From positions 1-32,127 of the forward strand of contig UQOS01000011.1 of NCBI GenBank assembly GCA_900542735.1: DNA of 32,127 nucleotides, written 5' to 3'. Every line of letters begins with the position of its first letter. The first letter of the stretch is position 1. Positions 1 through 7,489 of the stretch are shown here, in pieces. This stretch comes from an uncultured Mycoplasmatota bacterium (GTDB lineage Bacteria; Bacillota_I; Bacilli_A; RF39; UBA660). Position numbers and translations under genes: made by a program. The notes beneath the pieces are model-generated. The model was not told where the DNA came from. It saw nothing but the letters and a program-made list of their open reading frames with translations, and did not search any database.

Positions 1-2
1 AA

Positions 3-1586
3 ACAGGTTCTACTTTAGCTAATAGTGCCGTTAAAGTATATCTAACTGAAGTAAATGGTACCGAACAAGAATTATTATTAAGTAAATATTCAGAGTTAAA
101 TCAAACTGATAGAATAGATGAAAGCAAATATACGGAAAAAGTATTGTATGAAGATACAGTGCCAGCCCATACCTCTAATTATGAAAAAAATTTTAGATTA
201 AGAATGTGGGTATCAGACGATACAGATTTTTCAGATGGTTCTATGAATGATAAAACCTTTACTCTAACTGTAAATGTCTATGCAGATGGTAAAGTAGTAA
301 CTGCAGATAATACTTATAAAGAAGCATTATTAAATGGAACAGATCCAGTTATATCTGATAATTTAATACCTGTCGTAATATCAGATACAGGAGTAGTAAC
401 AAAAGCAAATACTAGTAAAGAATGGTATAGTTACGAAAAGAAGAATTGGGCAAATAGTGTTATCTTAAAAGATGAGAGTATTCAGTACCAAAATGGAGAA
501 ACAATACCCGAATCTAATATCGAATCATACTTTGTATGGATACCAAGATATAAATATAAAATATTTAATACAGGAAGTTATACCGGATTAACAGCAATTA
601 GTAGCTCTACCCAAACAATAGAAGTAGTGTTTGAAAATAAAGATACAACACCATCAAATGGAACAACTGTAGGAAGTTATTTAACACACCCAGCGTTTAC
701 CAGTTTAGATGTAAATGGAATATGGGTAGGAAAATTTGAAACAGGATATGATGGAGCAACTTCAACAGCTGCTGCTCAGGTTAATAGTGCTGATACAAGT
801 AAAATAGTTATTAAACCCAATGTCTATAGTTGGAGAAATATTACAGTAGGAAATGCATTCAAGAATAGTTATGAATATCGAAGATATTTAGATAGTCATA
901 TGATGAAGAATACTGAATGGGGAAGTGTAGCTTACTTACAACATTCAGCTTATGGTAGTCAGGCAAGTGTTAGAATTAATAATAATTCAAGTTATATAAC
1001 TGGTTATGCTGCTACAGTTGAACCAACATTAGGTTATAATAGTGGAAATAGTATAGAAGGAAATAGAAACGAATCTATTATTTTAGGTATAGATGGAACT
1101 TATACTAAAAATTATTTAAATCAATATTCGATAGTAGCATCGACGACTAATAACTATAGTGGAATCTATGATATGTCAGGTGGGGCATGGGAATATGTAA
1201 TGGGGTATACAACTGGAGCAACAACAATAGGTGGATCAAGTGGCATAACTAATTTATACTCTAATTTCTTTAGTGATAGCTCTTATTCAAAATATTGGGA
1301 TAAGTATACATCAACTGTAAATACTAACTATAATAATAGAATTTTAGGAGATTCCACGGGAGAAATGGGACCGTTTACAGGTGGGAGAAACCCTGATGGT
1401 GGTACTAGAAATATATCCAGTTGGTACAATGATTATGCACATTTTATTATTTCTTCTTATCCATGGTTTGTACGTGGTGGGGATTGGACAGATGGTACTT
1501 TATCTGGTGACTTTGCATTCAGTTTTAATTCTGGTGGTATACTTACAAGTATTTCTTATCGTATTGTTTTAGCCCCAACTAAATAA
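3..1586 (+). CDS. Secreted SipW-type surface protein with FGE/C-lectin-like variable end (5' truncated)
   Basis: The frame is open from the window edge, so the true start lies upstream; 527 residues are visible. The first ~100 residues match the N-terminal scaffold of the protein at 11851-13560 (shared stretches VKVYLTEVNGTEQELLLSKY and FSDGSMNDKTFTLTVNVYAD), a TasA/camelysin-like beta-rich region that in the other copy follows a SipW-type signal. The rest resembles the formylglycine-generating-enzyme / C-type-lectin fold: YFVWIPRYKYKI, MKNTEWGSVAYL and GIYDMSGGAWEYVMG, ending in PWFVRGG..DG..SG.F.F...G......SYRIVL. That ending is typical of target proteins of diversity-generating retroelements. 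The last ~45 codons are rich in NNT codons and poor in adenine. It is probably exported and displayed on the surface; ligand unknown. The fold is a firm call from motifs; diversification is inference. Confidence 0.75.
   Translation, partial: TGSTLANSAVKVYLTEVNGTEQELLLSKYSELNQTDRIDESKYTEKVLYEDTVPAHTSNYEKNFRLRMWVSDDTDFSDGSMNDKTFTLTVNVYADGKVVTADNTYKEALLNGTDPVISDNLIPVVISDTGVVTKANTSKEWYSYEKKNWANSVILKDESIQYQNGETIPESNIESYFVWIPRYKYKIFNTGSYTGLTAISSSTQTIEVVFENKDTTPSNGTTVGSYLTHPAFTSLDVNGIWVGKFETGYDGATSTAAAQVNSADTSKIVIKPNVYSWRNITVGNAFKNSYEYRRYLDSHMMKNTEWGSVAYLQHSAYGSQASVRINNNSSYITGYAATVEPTLGYNSGNSIEGNRNESIILGIDGTYTKNYLNQYSIVASTTNNYSGIYDMSGGAWEYVMGYTTGATTIGGSSGITNLYSNFFSDSSYSKYWDKYTSTVNTNYNNRILGDSTGEMGPFTGGRNPDGGTRNISSWYNDYAHFIISSYPWFVRGGDWTDGTLSGDFAFSFNSGGILTSISYRIVLAPTK
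1430..1586 (+). other. Candidate DGR-type variable region at the 3' end of the first surface gene
   Basis: From about 1430 the codons are mostly NNT (TTT, ATT, TCT, TAT, GAT, GGT, AAT) in a frame that keeps the invariant skeleton of a C-lectin variable domain (PWF.RGG, SG.F.F, YR.VL). DGRs replace template adenines at random, usually in AAY codons, so such a region becomes adenine-poor. Here A falls to roughly a fifth, visibly below the neighbouring coding strand. No template repeat is in the window to compare with. Confidence 0.45.
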
Positions 1587-1615
1587 TATTTTCCTATTTA
1601 AATAACTTAGTCTTT

Positions 1616-1646
1616 GGAGATGGTAACCCCATTTCCTATTTTTTTT
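1616..1646 (+). terminator. Rho-independent terminator after the first surface gene
   Basis: GGAGATGG pairs with CCATTTCC (8 bp with one G-U) around loop TAACC and is followed by T at 1639-1646. It lies 30 bases after the stop codon. Confidence 0.8.
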
Positions 1647-1707
1647 CAGAAACTCTTTTCCATAGTTAAGATTTATGATACAATGTTATCAGAATAAGAG
1701 GGATAGA

Positions 1708-2025
1708 ATGATAGAATTTTTTAGAGACATATTAAATGGTCCACTATATATAGTGACAACCATTATATCTGTAATCTTAATTATGGCAATTATTGGTTAT
1801 TTAATGGAAAAGAAGAAAATAGAGCGTGATCTTAAATCAAAAGTAGCTGTAATAGAAACACCTAGTAGTAATCCAGTAGATACAATTACACCTATACAAC
1901 CAGTTACTATTACAAAAGAAGCTAGTGAAGAAGTATCACCTATTTCTAATAAGGAAGAAGAAAATCCTTCCCTTGAAGTAAAAACACCAGTAATTGTTTT
2001 TGAAGATCCAGATGAAAAGAAATAG
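1708..2025 (+). CDS. Small single-pass membrane protein, function unknown
   Basis: The ATG at 1708 is chosen over an in-frame codon at 1675 because AAGAGGGA lies just upstream and a -10-like TATGAT at 1674-1679 would put the transcript start between the two. The 105-residue product has a short amphipathic start (MIEFFRDILNGPLY), one membrane helix at about residues 10-32, a basic stretch (MEKKKIERDLKSK), and a Pro/Thr/Glu-rich, probably disordered tail with repeated TPI/TPV motifs. I do not recognise a family. It sits directly before cdaA-cdaR but is separated from it by a hairpin and a promoter, so it need not share their function. Confidence 0.6.
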   Translation: MIEFFRDILNGPLYIVTTIISVILIMAIIGYLMEKKKIERDLKSKVAVIETPSSNPVDTITPIQPVTITKEASEEVSPISNKEEENPSLEVKTPVIVFEDPDEKK

Positions 2026-2049
2026 ACATGGTATTTGCTTACTATGTCT
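2024..2049 (+). terminator. Hairpin/weak terminator overlapping the cdaA promoter
   Basis: AGACATGGTA pairs with TACTATGTCT (10 bp, one G-U) around loop TTTGCT, starting in the stop codon of the upstream gene. The T tract is poor (TTATTT). Its loop and 3' arm contain the predicted -35 of the next promoter. Confidence 0.5.
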
Positions 2050-2063
2050 TTATTTGCTATAAT
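2035..2063 (+). promoter_or_regulatory. Predicted sigma-A promoter of cdaA-cdaR
   Basis: TTGCTT (2035-2040) and a perfect TATAAT (2058-2063) are 17 bases apart, about 30 bases before the cdaA ATG at 2092. AGAAAGG at 2073-2079 is the ribosome site. Confidence 0.6.
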
Positions 2064-2091
2064 ATTAATGTTTAGAAAGGAAAAATAAATT

Positions 2092-2916
2092 ATGACTTTA
2101 GATAGTATTATCACAATTATAAAGAAAATTGCTGACATTTCATTAGTTTGGTTAGCAATCTATTATATACTTAAAAATATTCGTAATAATGTAAAACTTA
2201 CTCTATTATTTAAGGGAGTAGCTATTATTTTAATTCTAAAACTAGTAAGTAATTGGTTAGGATTAGCAACAATAGGTTTACTTCTTGAATATGTAATTAT
2301 GTGGGGACCACTTGCTTTAATTATTATCTTTCAACCAGAAATACGAAATGTATTAGAGCAATTAGGAAAAACGCAATTACTTGGAAGACATAAAGTATTA
2401 ACTGTAGATGAAAGAGAGCGTTTAGTCTATGAAATTGCAAATGCTGTTGAATACCTAAGAAAAGCAAGAATTGGTGCTTTAATTGTTTTAGAAAGAGATA
2501 TAAGTTTAGCTAACTACATTGAAAAAGCTAAGAAAGTGTATGCTGATTTATCAAGTGATTTATTAATTTCTATTTTCTTCCCTAATAATCCACTTCATGA
2601 TGGTGGAGTTATTATTCAAGGAGATAGAATTAGTTGTGCTGGAGCAGTATTTCCAACGAGTAATAGTAGTAAAGTAAATAAGAAATTTGGTACTCGTCAC
2701 CGTGCAGCTTTAGGAATTACTGAAGAAAGTGATGCTATTAGTATTGTGGTATCAGAAGAAACAGGAAGAGTATCTATTGCTGTAAAAGGAGAACTATTCT
2801 ATAACTTATCAATAGATGATGTTAGAATGATGTTAATTGATGAATTAAGACCAAAACAAGAAGAAGATTACTTAGATGAATTAGAAGAGGAAGATATTTA
2901 TGAAGAAGATAGGTAA
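2092..2916 (+). CDS. cdaA: Diadenylate cyclase CdaA (membrane-bound c-di-AMP synthase)
   Basis: CdaA condenses two ATP into cyclic di-AMP, the second messenger that controls potassium and osmolyte uptake and cell-wall balance in Firmicutes. The 274-residue length is normal for CdaA/DacA. Three membrane helices occupy about residues 10-80, then comes the DAC domain with both catalytic signatures: the DGA-type motif LHDGG at about 168-172 and the RHR motif GTRHRAALG at about 200-208. The C-terminus is acidic (DELEEEDIYEED). The next gene, cdaR, starts inside its last codons (17-base overlap), the conserved cdaA-cdaR arrangement; glmM, often third, is absent here. A promoter lies at 2035-2063. 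Confidence 0.95.
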   Translation: MTLDSIITIIKKIADISLVWLAIYYILKNIRNNVKLTLLFKGVAIILILKLVSNWLGLATIGLLLEYVIMWGPLALIIIFQPEIRNVLEQLGKTQLLGRHKVLTVDERERLVYEIANAVEYLRKARIGALIVLERDISLANYIEKAKKVYADLSSDLLISIFFPNNPLHDGGVIIQGDRISCAGAVFPTSNSSKVNKKFGTRHRAALGITEESDAISIVVSEETGRVSIAVKGELFYNLSIDDVRMMLIDELRPKQEEDYLDELEEEDIYEEDR

Positions 2917-4249
2917 AAAAATAATTCTCTTTTTTGACAAATGGCTAATTACACCAATTACGAAATTAATTCTTTTAATTACAGATTTTGTTAAAGACCA
3001 TGGAAGAGAAATAGAAAAATTTATTAATAAGAAACAAACTTTAATTGTTTTATCCTTAATTTTTGCTTTTGCAGTATTTGTTTTGGTAGACCAAAATTCC
3101 AATACAATTTTAAATAAAAGTGCAGAAGTATTATATAATCAACCAGTAACTGCTGAATATAATGAAGAAGCTTATGTGATTGAAGGACTTCCTGAAACAG
3201 TAGATATTACCTTAATTGGTAGAACATCTGATTTATATTTAGCTAGACAATATACTTCAAGTTTAAGTGTATCAGTTGATTTAAGAGGACTAACACCAGG
3301 TAGTCATAAAGTAAAATTAAATTATACACAAGGGCTAAAAGCTTTAAAATCAATTGACTATAAAATTGATCCATCTTCTGCTAATATCGTAGTTTATGAA
3401 AAAGTATCAGAAACTAGAGAATTAGACTATGACATTCTACATAAAGATAAACTAGATAACACTTTAATTCTAGATAGCGTTGATTTAAGTAGAAATGATG
3501 TTATTATTAAAGGAGCTAGTTACAAATTAAAACAAGTAGCTACTGTAAAAGCACTTGTCGATATTGATGATATTAATAATCCTAAAGTAGGAACCTTTAC
3601 TTTAAAAGAAATTCCTTTAATTGCCTATGATTCAGATGGTAAACCAGTTGATGTAGAAATCGTACCAAATAGTATAGATGCTCAAATTAAAATTACCTCT
3701 CCAAGTAAAGAAGTACCACTACAAATTATACCAAAAGGAGATCTTGCCTTTGGTAAATCTATTAAAGAGTTTACACCATCTATTTCTAAAGTAACCATTT
3801 ATGGTGATGAAAGTGTAATTAATTCTATTGAATCTATTCCAGTAGAAATCGATGTTACTAATTTATCAAGTAGTAAAACATTTAATGTAAATATTGATAA
3901 ACCATCTGGCGTAAGATCAATCAGTAGTAAAACAGTATCTATTAAAGTAACATTAGATGATGTTATCACAAAAGAATTTACCAATATGGGTATTTCAGTA
4001 GAAAACTTAAATTCTAATTTCAAAGCTTATGCTATTAACAAAGAAGATCGTGAAGTTACCGTTGTTGTGAAAGGTAGTAGTAATGTTGTCAATAACCTAG
4101 ATTCTAAGACAATTAAAGTAACTGTTGATCTAAGTAGTTATACAACCCCTGGTGAATATGATGTTGATGTTAAAGTAACAGGTGATGACTTAAAACTAAG
4201 TTATGAATCTAAAACAAAAAAAGTAAAAATTAAAATTGAAGAAAAATAA
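2900..4249 (+). CDS. cdaR: CdaR, YbbR-domain regulator of CdaA
   Basis: CdaR is a membrane-anchored extracellular protein that binds CdaA and modulates its activity. This 449-residue protein has a charged cytoplasmic start, one membrane helix at about residues 49-67 (TLIVLSLIFAFAVFVLVDQ), then about four YbbR-type beta repeats of ~80-90 residues, visible as recurring patterns such as V.V.VDLRGLTPG..KV, I.ALVDIDDI, VEIDVTNL and VTVDLSSYTTPGEYDV. The start overlaps cdaA, implying translational coupling. It is followed by a terminator shared with the convergent DUF378 gene. Confidence 0.92.
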   Translation: MKKIGKKIILFFDKWLITPITKLILLITDFVKDHGREIEKFINKKQTLIVLSLIFAFAVFVLVDQNSNTILNKSAEVLYNQPVTAEYNEEAYVIEGLPETVDITLIGRTSDLYLARQYTSSLSVSVDLRGLTPGSHKVKLNYTQGLKALKSIDYKIDPSSANIVVYEKVSETRELDYDILHKDKLDNTLILDSVDLSRNDVIIKGASYKLKQVATVKALVDIDDINNPKVGTFTLKEIPLIAYDSDGKPVDVEIVPNSIDAQIKITSPSKEVPLQIIPKGDLAFGKSIKEFTPSISKVTIYGDESVINSIESIPVEIDVTNLSSSKTFNVNIDKPSGVRSISSKTVSIKVTLDDVITKEFTNMGISVENLNSNFKAYAINKEDREVTVVVKGSSNVVNNLDSKTIKVTVDLSSYTTPGEYDVDVKVTGDDLKLSYESKTKKVKIKIEEK

Positions 4250-4252
4250 AAT

Positions 4253-4286
4253 AAAAAGTACTGAAAGTAAAAAATCAGTACTTTTT
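4253..4286. terminator. Bidirectional terminator between cdaR and the DUF378 gene
   Basis: AAAAAGTACTGA pairs perfectly with TCAGTACTTTTT (12 bp) around a 10-base A-rich loop. The T runs face both converging genes, and the minus-strand stop codon lies in the 3' arm. Confidence 0.85.
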
Positions 4287-4479
4287 ATTCATAATCGTTA
4301 AACAATAGACTAATATCAATGATTCCAGAAATCCCAACTAAAACATATATAACTTTAGTAATGACATTATCTGCACCAAATAAAGTTTCTACTAAGTTGA
4401 AATCAAATAATCCAACAAGTCCCCAATTAATTGCTCCTATTACTATTAGCACAAGAGCTACCTTTTGTAGTGTTTGCAT
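4285..4479 (-). CDS. DUF378 family small membrane protein (YuzA-like)
   Basis: The 64-residue protein has two membrane helices at about residues 5-27 and 38-58 and the family motif LVIIGAINWGLVGLF-like (here LVIVGAINWG-type residues 11-20 followed by LVGLFDFNLV), then LFG....I..VIYVLVGISG. It is typical of DUF378/YuzA proteins, whose function is unknown. The start has a strong AGGAGG ribosome site seven bases upstream on the minus strand. It is monocistronic and convergent with cdaR. Confidence 0.88.
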   Translation of the reverse strand: MQTLQKVALVLIVIGAINWGLVGLFDFNLVETLFGADNVITKVIYVLVGISGIIDISLLFNDYE

Positions 4480-4592
4480 AATTTCCTCCTTTTTTTCATT
4501 TCAGTATTATGATAATCAATTTTTTTAAAATTATTCGTGAATAATGCATTTTTTTAATTCATAGTATTAAATGAAGGAAAAGAGGAGTGAAA

Positions 4593-5687
4593 ATGAAAAA
4601 AATTTTTTTAATGTTAATGGTAGTGTGTTGTGTTTTTGTAACAGGTTGTTTTGGTAAAGATAATAATAGTGCTTTAAAAGATATTAGAAAAAAATATGAA
4701 AATTTAAAAGCATACCAATTAACTGGTAATTTAGAAATACTAAATAATGATGATGTTTATAATTATGATGTAAAAGTTATTTATCAAAAGAAAGATAAGT
4801 TTTATGTAAGTTTAAAAAATTTAAACAATAATCATGAACAAATTATTTTAAAAAATGAAGATGGAGTATATGTATTAACACCATCATTAAACAAAAGTTT
4901 TAAATTTCAAAGTGATTGGCCTTATAATAATTCACAAGTATATTTAATTCAATCGATACTAGATGATATATTAGATGATGAAGAAAGAAATTTAGTAAGT
5001 GATGATAATGGCTATATTTTTACAACTTCTGTAAATTATCCAAATAATCGTAAATTAGTAAAGCAAATTGTTACTTTTGATAAAAAATTAAATTTGAAAA
5101 AAGTAAGTGTAGTAGATGAAAATAATATTAGTCAGATGACTATGACTTTTGCTACTATTGATTTAAGTCCTACTGTAAATAGTGATACTTTTGATTTAAA
5201 TAAAATTATGGGTACTACTGAAAATGGTACTGGTAATAGTAGTAATAATACTACCGAAAATAATACAGATAATAATATAAAAGATAATAACCAAACTTCT
5301 ACTGATAATAAAGAAAATAATAGTAATCAAACAACTAGCACTTTAGAAGATGTAATCTATCCATTATATATTCCAACTGGTACTTCTTTAACATCACAAG
5401 AAAAAATTAATAAAACAGATGGTGAAAGAGTAATCATGACTTTTGAAGGGGAAAAACCATTCCTTTTAGTGGAAGAAACATCAAGTGTTGAAAAAGAGTT
5501 TTCAATTATTCCAACTTATGGAGAACCTTATTTATTAATTGATACAGTTGGAGCATTAACAGATAGTAGTATTACTTGGAGTAGTAATGGAGTTGATTAT
5601 TATTTAGTAAGTGATGTTATGAGTCAAAATGAATTAATTGATATTGCTAGAAGTGTAAGTGTAGTACCAACTATGAATCAAAAATAA
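4593..5687 (+). CDS. LolA/MucB-like lipoprotein with DUF4367-like tail (YdcC/GerS-type)
   Basis: A lipoprotein signal peptide ends in VTGC (lipidated Cys19), so the protein is anchored on the outer face of the membrane. Residues ~25-205 form a beta-rich LolA/MucB-like domain (YENLKAYQLTGNLEI, V.YQKKDKFYVSL, P.VNSDTFDLNKI), as in B. subtilis YdcC and clostridial GerS, which act in sporulation or germination. An Asn/Thr-rich linker (~210-250) leads to a C-terminal part resembling DUF4367 (ITWSSNGVDYYLVSD....ELIDIARSV). The ATG at 4593 is preferred to GTG at 4587 because the ribosome site AGAGGAG overlaps that GTG. A sporulation role is inference; sigG elsewhere in the window shows only that sporulation genes are present. 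Confidence 0.7.
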   Translation: MKKIFLMLMVVCCVFVTGCFGKDNNSALKDIRKKYENLKAYQLTGNLEILNNDDVYNYDVKVIYQKKDKFYVSLKNLNNNHEQIILKNEDGVYVLTPSLNKSFKFQSDWPYNNSQVYLIQSILDDILDDEERNLVSDDNGYIFTTSVNYPNNRKLVKQIVTFDKKLNLKKVSVVDENNISQMTMTFATIDLSPTVNSDTFDLNKIMGTTENGTGNSSNNTTENNTDNNIKDNNQTSTDNKENNSNQTTSTLEDVIYPLYIPTGTSLTSQEKINKTDGERVIMTFEGEKPFLLVEETSSVEKEFSIIPTYGEPYLLIDTVGALTDSSITWSSNGVDYYLVSDVMSQNELIDIARSVSVVPTMNQK

Positions 5688-5708
5688 ATGAAATATAGGT
5701 GTAAAAAT

Positions 5709-5752
5709 AAAATATCTTTGAGGTTAGCTTAGAATCTTAAAGATATTTTTTT
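5709..5752 (+). terminator. Rho-independent terminator after the LolA-like lipoprotein
   Basis: AAAATATCTTT pairs perfectly with AAAGATATTTT around a 19-base loop; T continues to 5752. Confidence 0.8.
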
Positions 5753-5818
5753 GGGGTATTTATAGTTAAGATTTATAATAACTAGTAAAAAATACCAAAA
5801 TTCAAAAAATAATTTGTT

Positions 5819-5846
5819 TTGACTTTTATTTAGAACATGCTATAAT
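5819..5846 (+). promoter_or_regulatory. Predicted sigma-A promoter
   Basis: TTGACT (5819-5824) and a perfect TATAAT (5841-5846) are 16 bases apart, just before the gene at 5862. Confidence 0.7.
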
Positions 5847-5861
5847 TTAAATGTGGTGGTT

Positions 5862-6392
5862 ATGAATATGAAAAAGAAAACAAAAAGAAAATTATATACA
5901 ACTAATACAACGAGTGATATAGAATATTCAAAAATTATAAAAATAACGATTGGTGTAGTTTTAGTCTTAGTGTTAACTTATTTAATAACTGGTTTAGCTA
6001 CTGGTGAAATTAAATGGGGTAAAAAAGAAGATGCTACGAAGGAAGAAGCTAGCATTCAATATGAAGAAATTATAGCAGGTGAAGTTTTAAATAGAAGTGA
6101 TAGTGAATATTATGTATTCTTATTTAATTTTACAGATTCATCAGCTAGTTATTATTTATCATTAAAAGATAGCTATATCAAAGAAGATAAGGCATTACCA
6201 TTTTACATTGTGGATTTAGAAAAACATATTAATCAACAGATTGTAGCAGAAGATGGAAATATAAAAACAAATGTAAATAGTGTAAATGATTTAAAAGTAG
6301 AAAATCCAACGATTATAAAAGTAAAAAATCATAAAGTAGTAGAAAGTATTGAAGGTAAAGAAAATATTTTAAACTTCTTTGAAAGTAAATAA
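5862..6392 (+). CDS. Membrane-anchored thioredoxin-fold-like protein lacking CxxC
   Basis: A Lys-rich start is followed by one membrane helix at about residues 27-48 (KITIGVVLVLVLTYLITGL) and an outside domain of ~125 residues. Its end, NPTIIKVKNHKVVESIEGKE, followed by a helix, resembles the cis-Pro strand and last strand of thioredoxin-like folds (PT.I...G..V....G). YYVFLFNF matches the first core strand, but where a CxxC should follow there is TDSSASYY and the protein contains no cysteine. It may be a redox-dead adaptor. Possible starts are GTG 5853, ATG 5862 and ATG 5868; GGTGGT at 5855-5860 is the only ribosome site. The family call is from pattern only. Confidence 0.5.
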   Translation: MNMKKKTKRKLYTTNTTSDIEYSKIIKITIGVVLVLVLTYLITGLATGEIKWGKKEDATKEEASIQYEEIIAGEVLNRSDSEYYVFLFNFTDSSASYYLSLKDSYIKEDKALPFYIVDLEKHINQQIVAEDGNIKTNVNSVNDLKVENPTIIKVKNHKVVESIEGKENILNFFESK

Positions 6393-6421
6393 TATTTTCT
6401 TTTTTTTCGAGGGAATGAAGT

Positions 6422-6901
6422 ATGGAGTATCAACAAATTTTAGAAGAAATAAAGAGAAATCTTCGTCATGAAGATTTTTCTAGTTATTTAGATGAAGAAA
6501 TAGAAAAAATGATAGAAAATAATGGTTTTAGTCAGAATTTAGATAATATTTATGGTTTTTATATTAGTTTTGATGATTGTTCTTCTATCTCTATTGATAA
6601 AGATGGAAATTTTGAATTCAGTTGTGAACAAAATATTGAAAATGGTAGAAATTTTAAAAAAGTAATGCTAGAGAAAGTAGATAATAAATGTTATTCTTTA
6701 CAGTATTATGATAAAGTAGAAGATAATGATAAGTTAAATAAAAATACTATTTTTGAAACTTTAATTTATGATAAAGGAAAATTAGTTCATGCTAGATGTG
6801 AGAAGAATGGTATTTCAACTACTGTGTTAACGAGTGAAATTGGAAATTATAATTCTTATTTTCAACAAGATAAATTTAACCAAGTGAGCAAAAAACGATA
6901 A
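6422..6901 (+). CDS. Hypothetical acidic soluble protein
   Basis: A 159-residue protein I do not recognise. It has no signal or membrane segment and starts with a predicted helical stretch (YQQILEEIKRNLRHEDFSSYLDEEIEKM), then mostly beta-like segments (GFYISFDDCSSISIDKDGNFEFSC, VMLEKVDNKCYSLQYYDKV, TLIYDKGKLVHARCEKNGI). A GAGGGA ribosome site lies before the ATG. It is 29 bases after the thioredoxin-fold-like gene with no strong terminator between them, so the two are probably co-transcribed. It is followed by the tRNA-Ile promoter. Confidence 0.6.
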   Translation: MEYQQILEEIKRNLRHEDFSSYLDEEIEKMIENNGFSQNLDNIYGFYISFDDCSSISIDKDGNFEFSCEQNIENGRNFKKVMLEKVDNKCYSLQYYDKVEDNDKLNKNTIFETLIYDKGKLVHARCEKNGISTTVLTSEIGNYNSYFQQDKFNQVSKKR

Positions 6902-6939
6902 GAAAATGAAAAAATTCGTAAAAAAGTTTTCTAAAAGAC

Positions 6940-6968
6940 TTGTCAAGGGCATAAAAATATAGTAGAAT
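6940..6968 (+). promoter_or_regulatory. Predicted promoter of tRNA-Ile
   Basis: TTGTCA (6940-6945) and TAGAAT (6963-6968) are 17 bases apart, 21 bases before the mature tRNA 5' end. Confidence 0.7.
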
Positions 6969-6989
6969 GTAAATGTTCACTGATTAAAT

Positions 6990-7066
<77 letters not shown>

Positions 7067-7098
7067 TTTAGTGATTAACCCGTATGGGTAGTGAATAG

Positions 7099-7119
7099 AA
7101 GTACCAATAGGTACTTTTT
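7099..7119 (+). terminator. Terminator after tRNA-Ile
   Basis: AAGTACC-AATA-GGTACTT followed by T. The next promoter follows within 25 bases. Confidence 0.75.
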
Positions 7120-7139
7120 CTATACATAAAAATTAATGC

Positions 7140-7169
7140 TTGACATATAATATAAAAAAGTGATATATT
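7140..7169 (+). promoter_or_regulatory. Predicted promoter of the Asn T-box operon
   Basis: A perfect TTGACA (7140-7145) lies 18 bases before TATATT (7164-7169). Confidence 0.65.
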
Positions 7170-7174
7170 CTATT

Positions 7175-7462
7175 CAACAACTTTGAAAAAGAGAAGTAAT
7201 ATTGAATCTTTTTATCAAGCGAGTTAGATATGGTGGAAGCTAACATAAAAAATCAATATGAAGAACACTTTGGAGTTGCTTATATGAAATTAAGTAGTGT
7301 AAGTCGGGAGTAAACCGTTATCGTATTACTAGATTTTGTTAGAAATCGAAAGAGATCATAAATGAATTAACATTTTATGTTTATGATAAATTGGGTGGCA
7401 CCGCGGAAGACTAGTTTCGTCCCATACGTATCTTGATACGTGGGATATAGACTAGTCTTTTT
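7175..7462 (+). ncRNA. T-box riboswitch leader, Asn specifier (AAC)
   Basis: T-box leaders bind uncharged tRNA and then let transcription continue. The conserved T-box TTGGGTGGCACCGCGG is at 7391-7406. Stem I features are the GCGAGTTAG...GGTGGAAGCTAAC distal region (7220-7244) and a specifier loop with AAC (7264-7266) followed by the usual A and a CTTTGGAGT-like stretch. The terminator pairs AGACTAGT (7408-7415) with ACTAGTCT (7451-7458), has an inner CCCATACGTATC/GATACGTGGG stem, and ends in T. The AAC specifier agrees with asnS as second gene. Low charging of tRNA-Asn should raise expression of both genes. Confidence 0.92.
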
Positions 7463-7489
7463 ATATTATTTGAAAAGAGGAATGAGATT

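Noticed and set aside
1616..1646. Hairpin after the first surface gene as a DGR target hairpin
   Set aside because: It has a five-base loop and eight T directly after, so a normal terminator is the simpler reading.
5221..5340. AAT/ACT-rich tract in the LolA-like lipoprotein as a repeat array
   Set aside because: It is an imperfect Asn/Thr-rich linker between two domains, without a regular unit.
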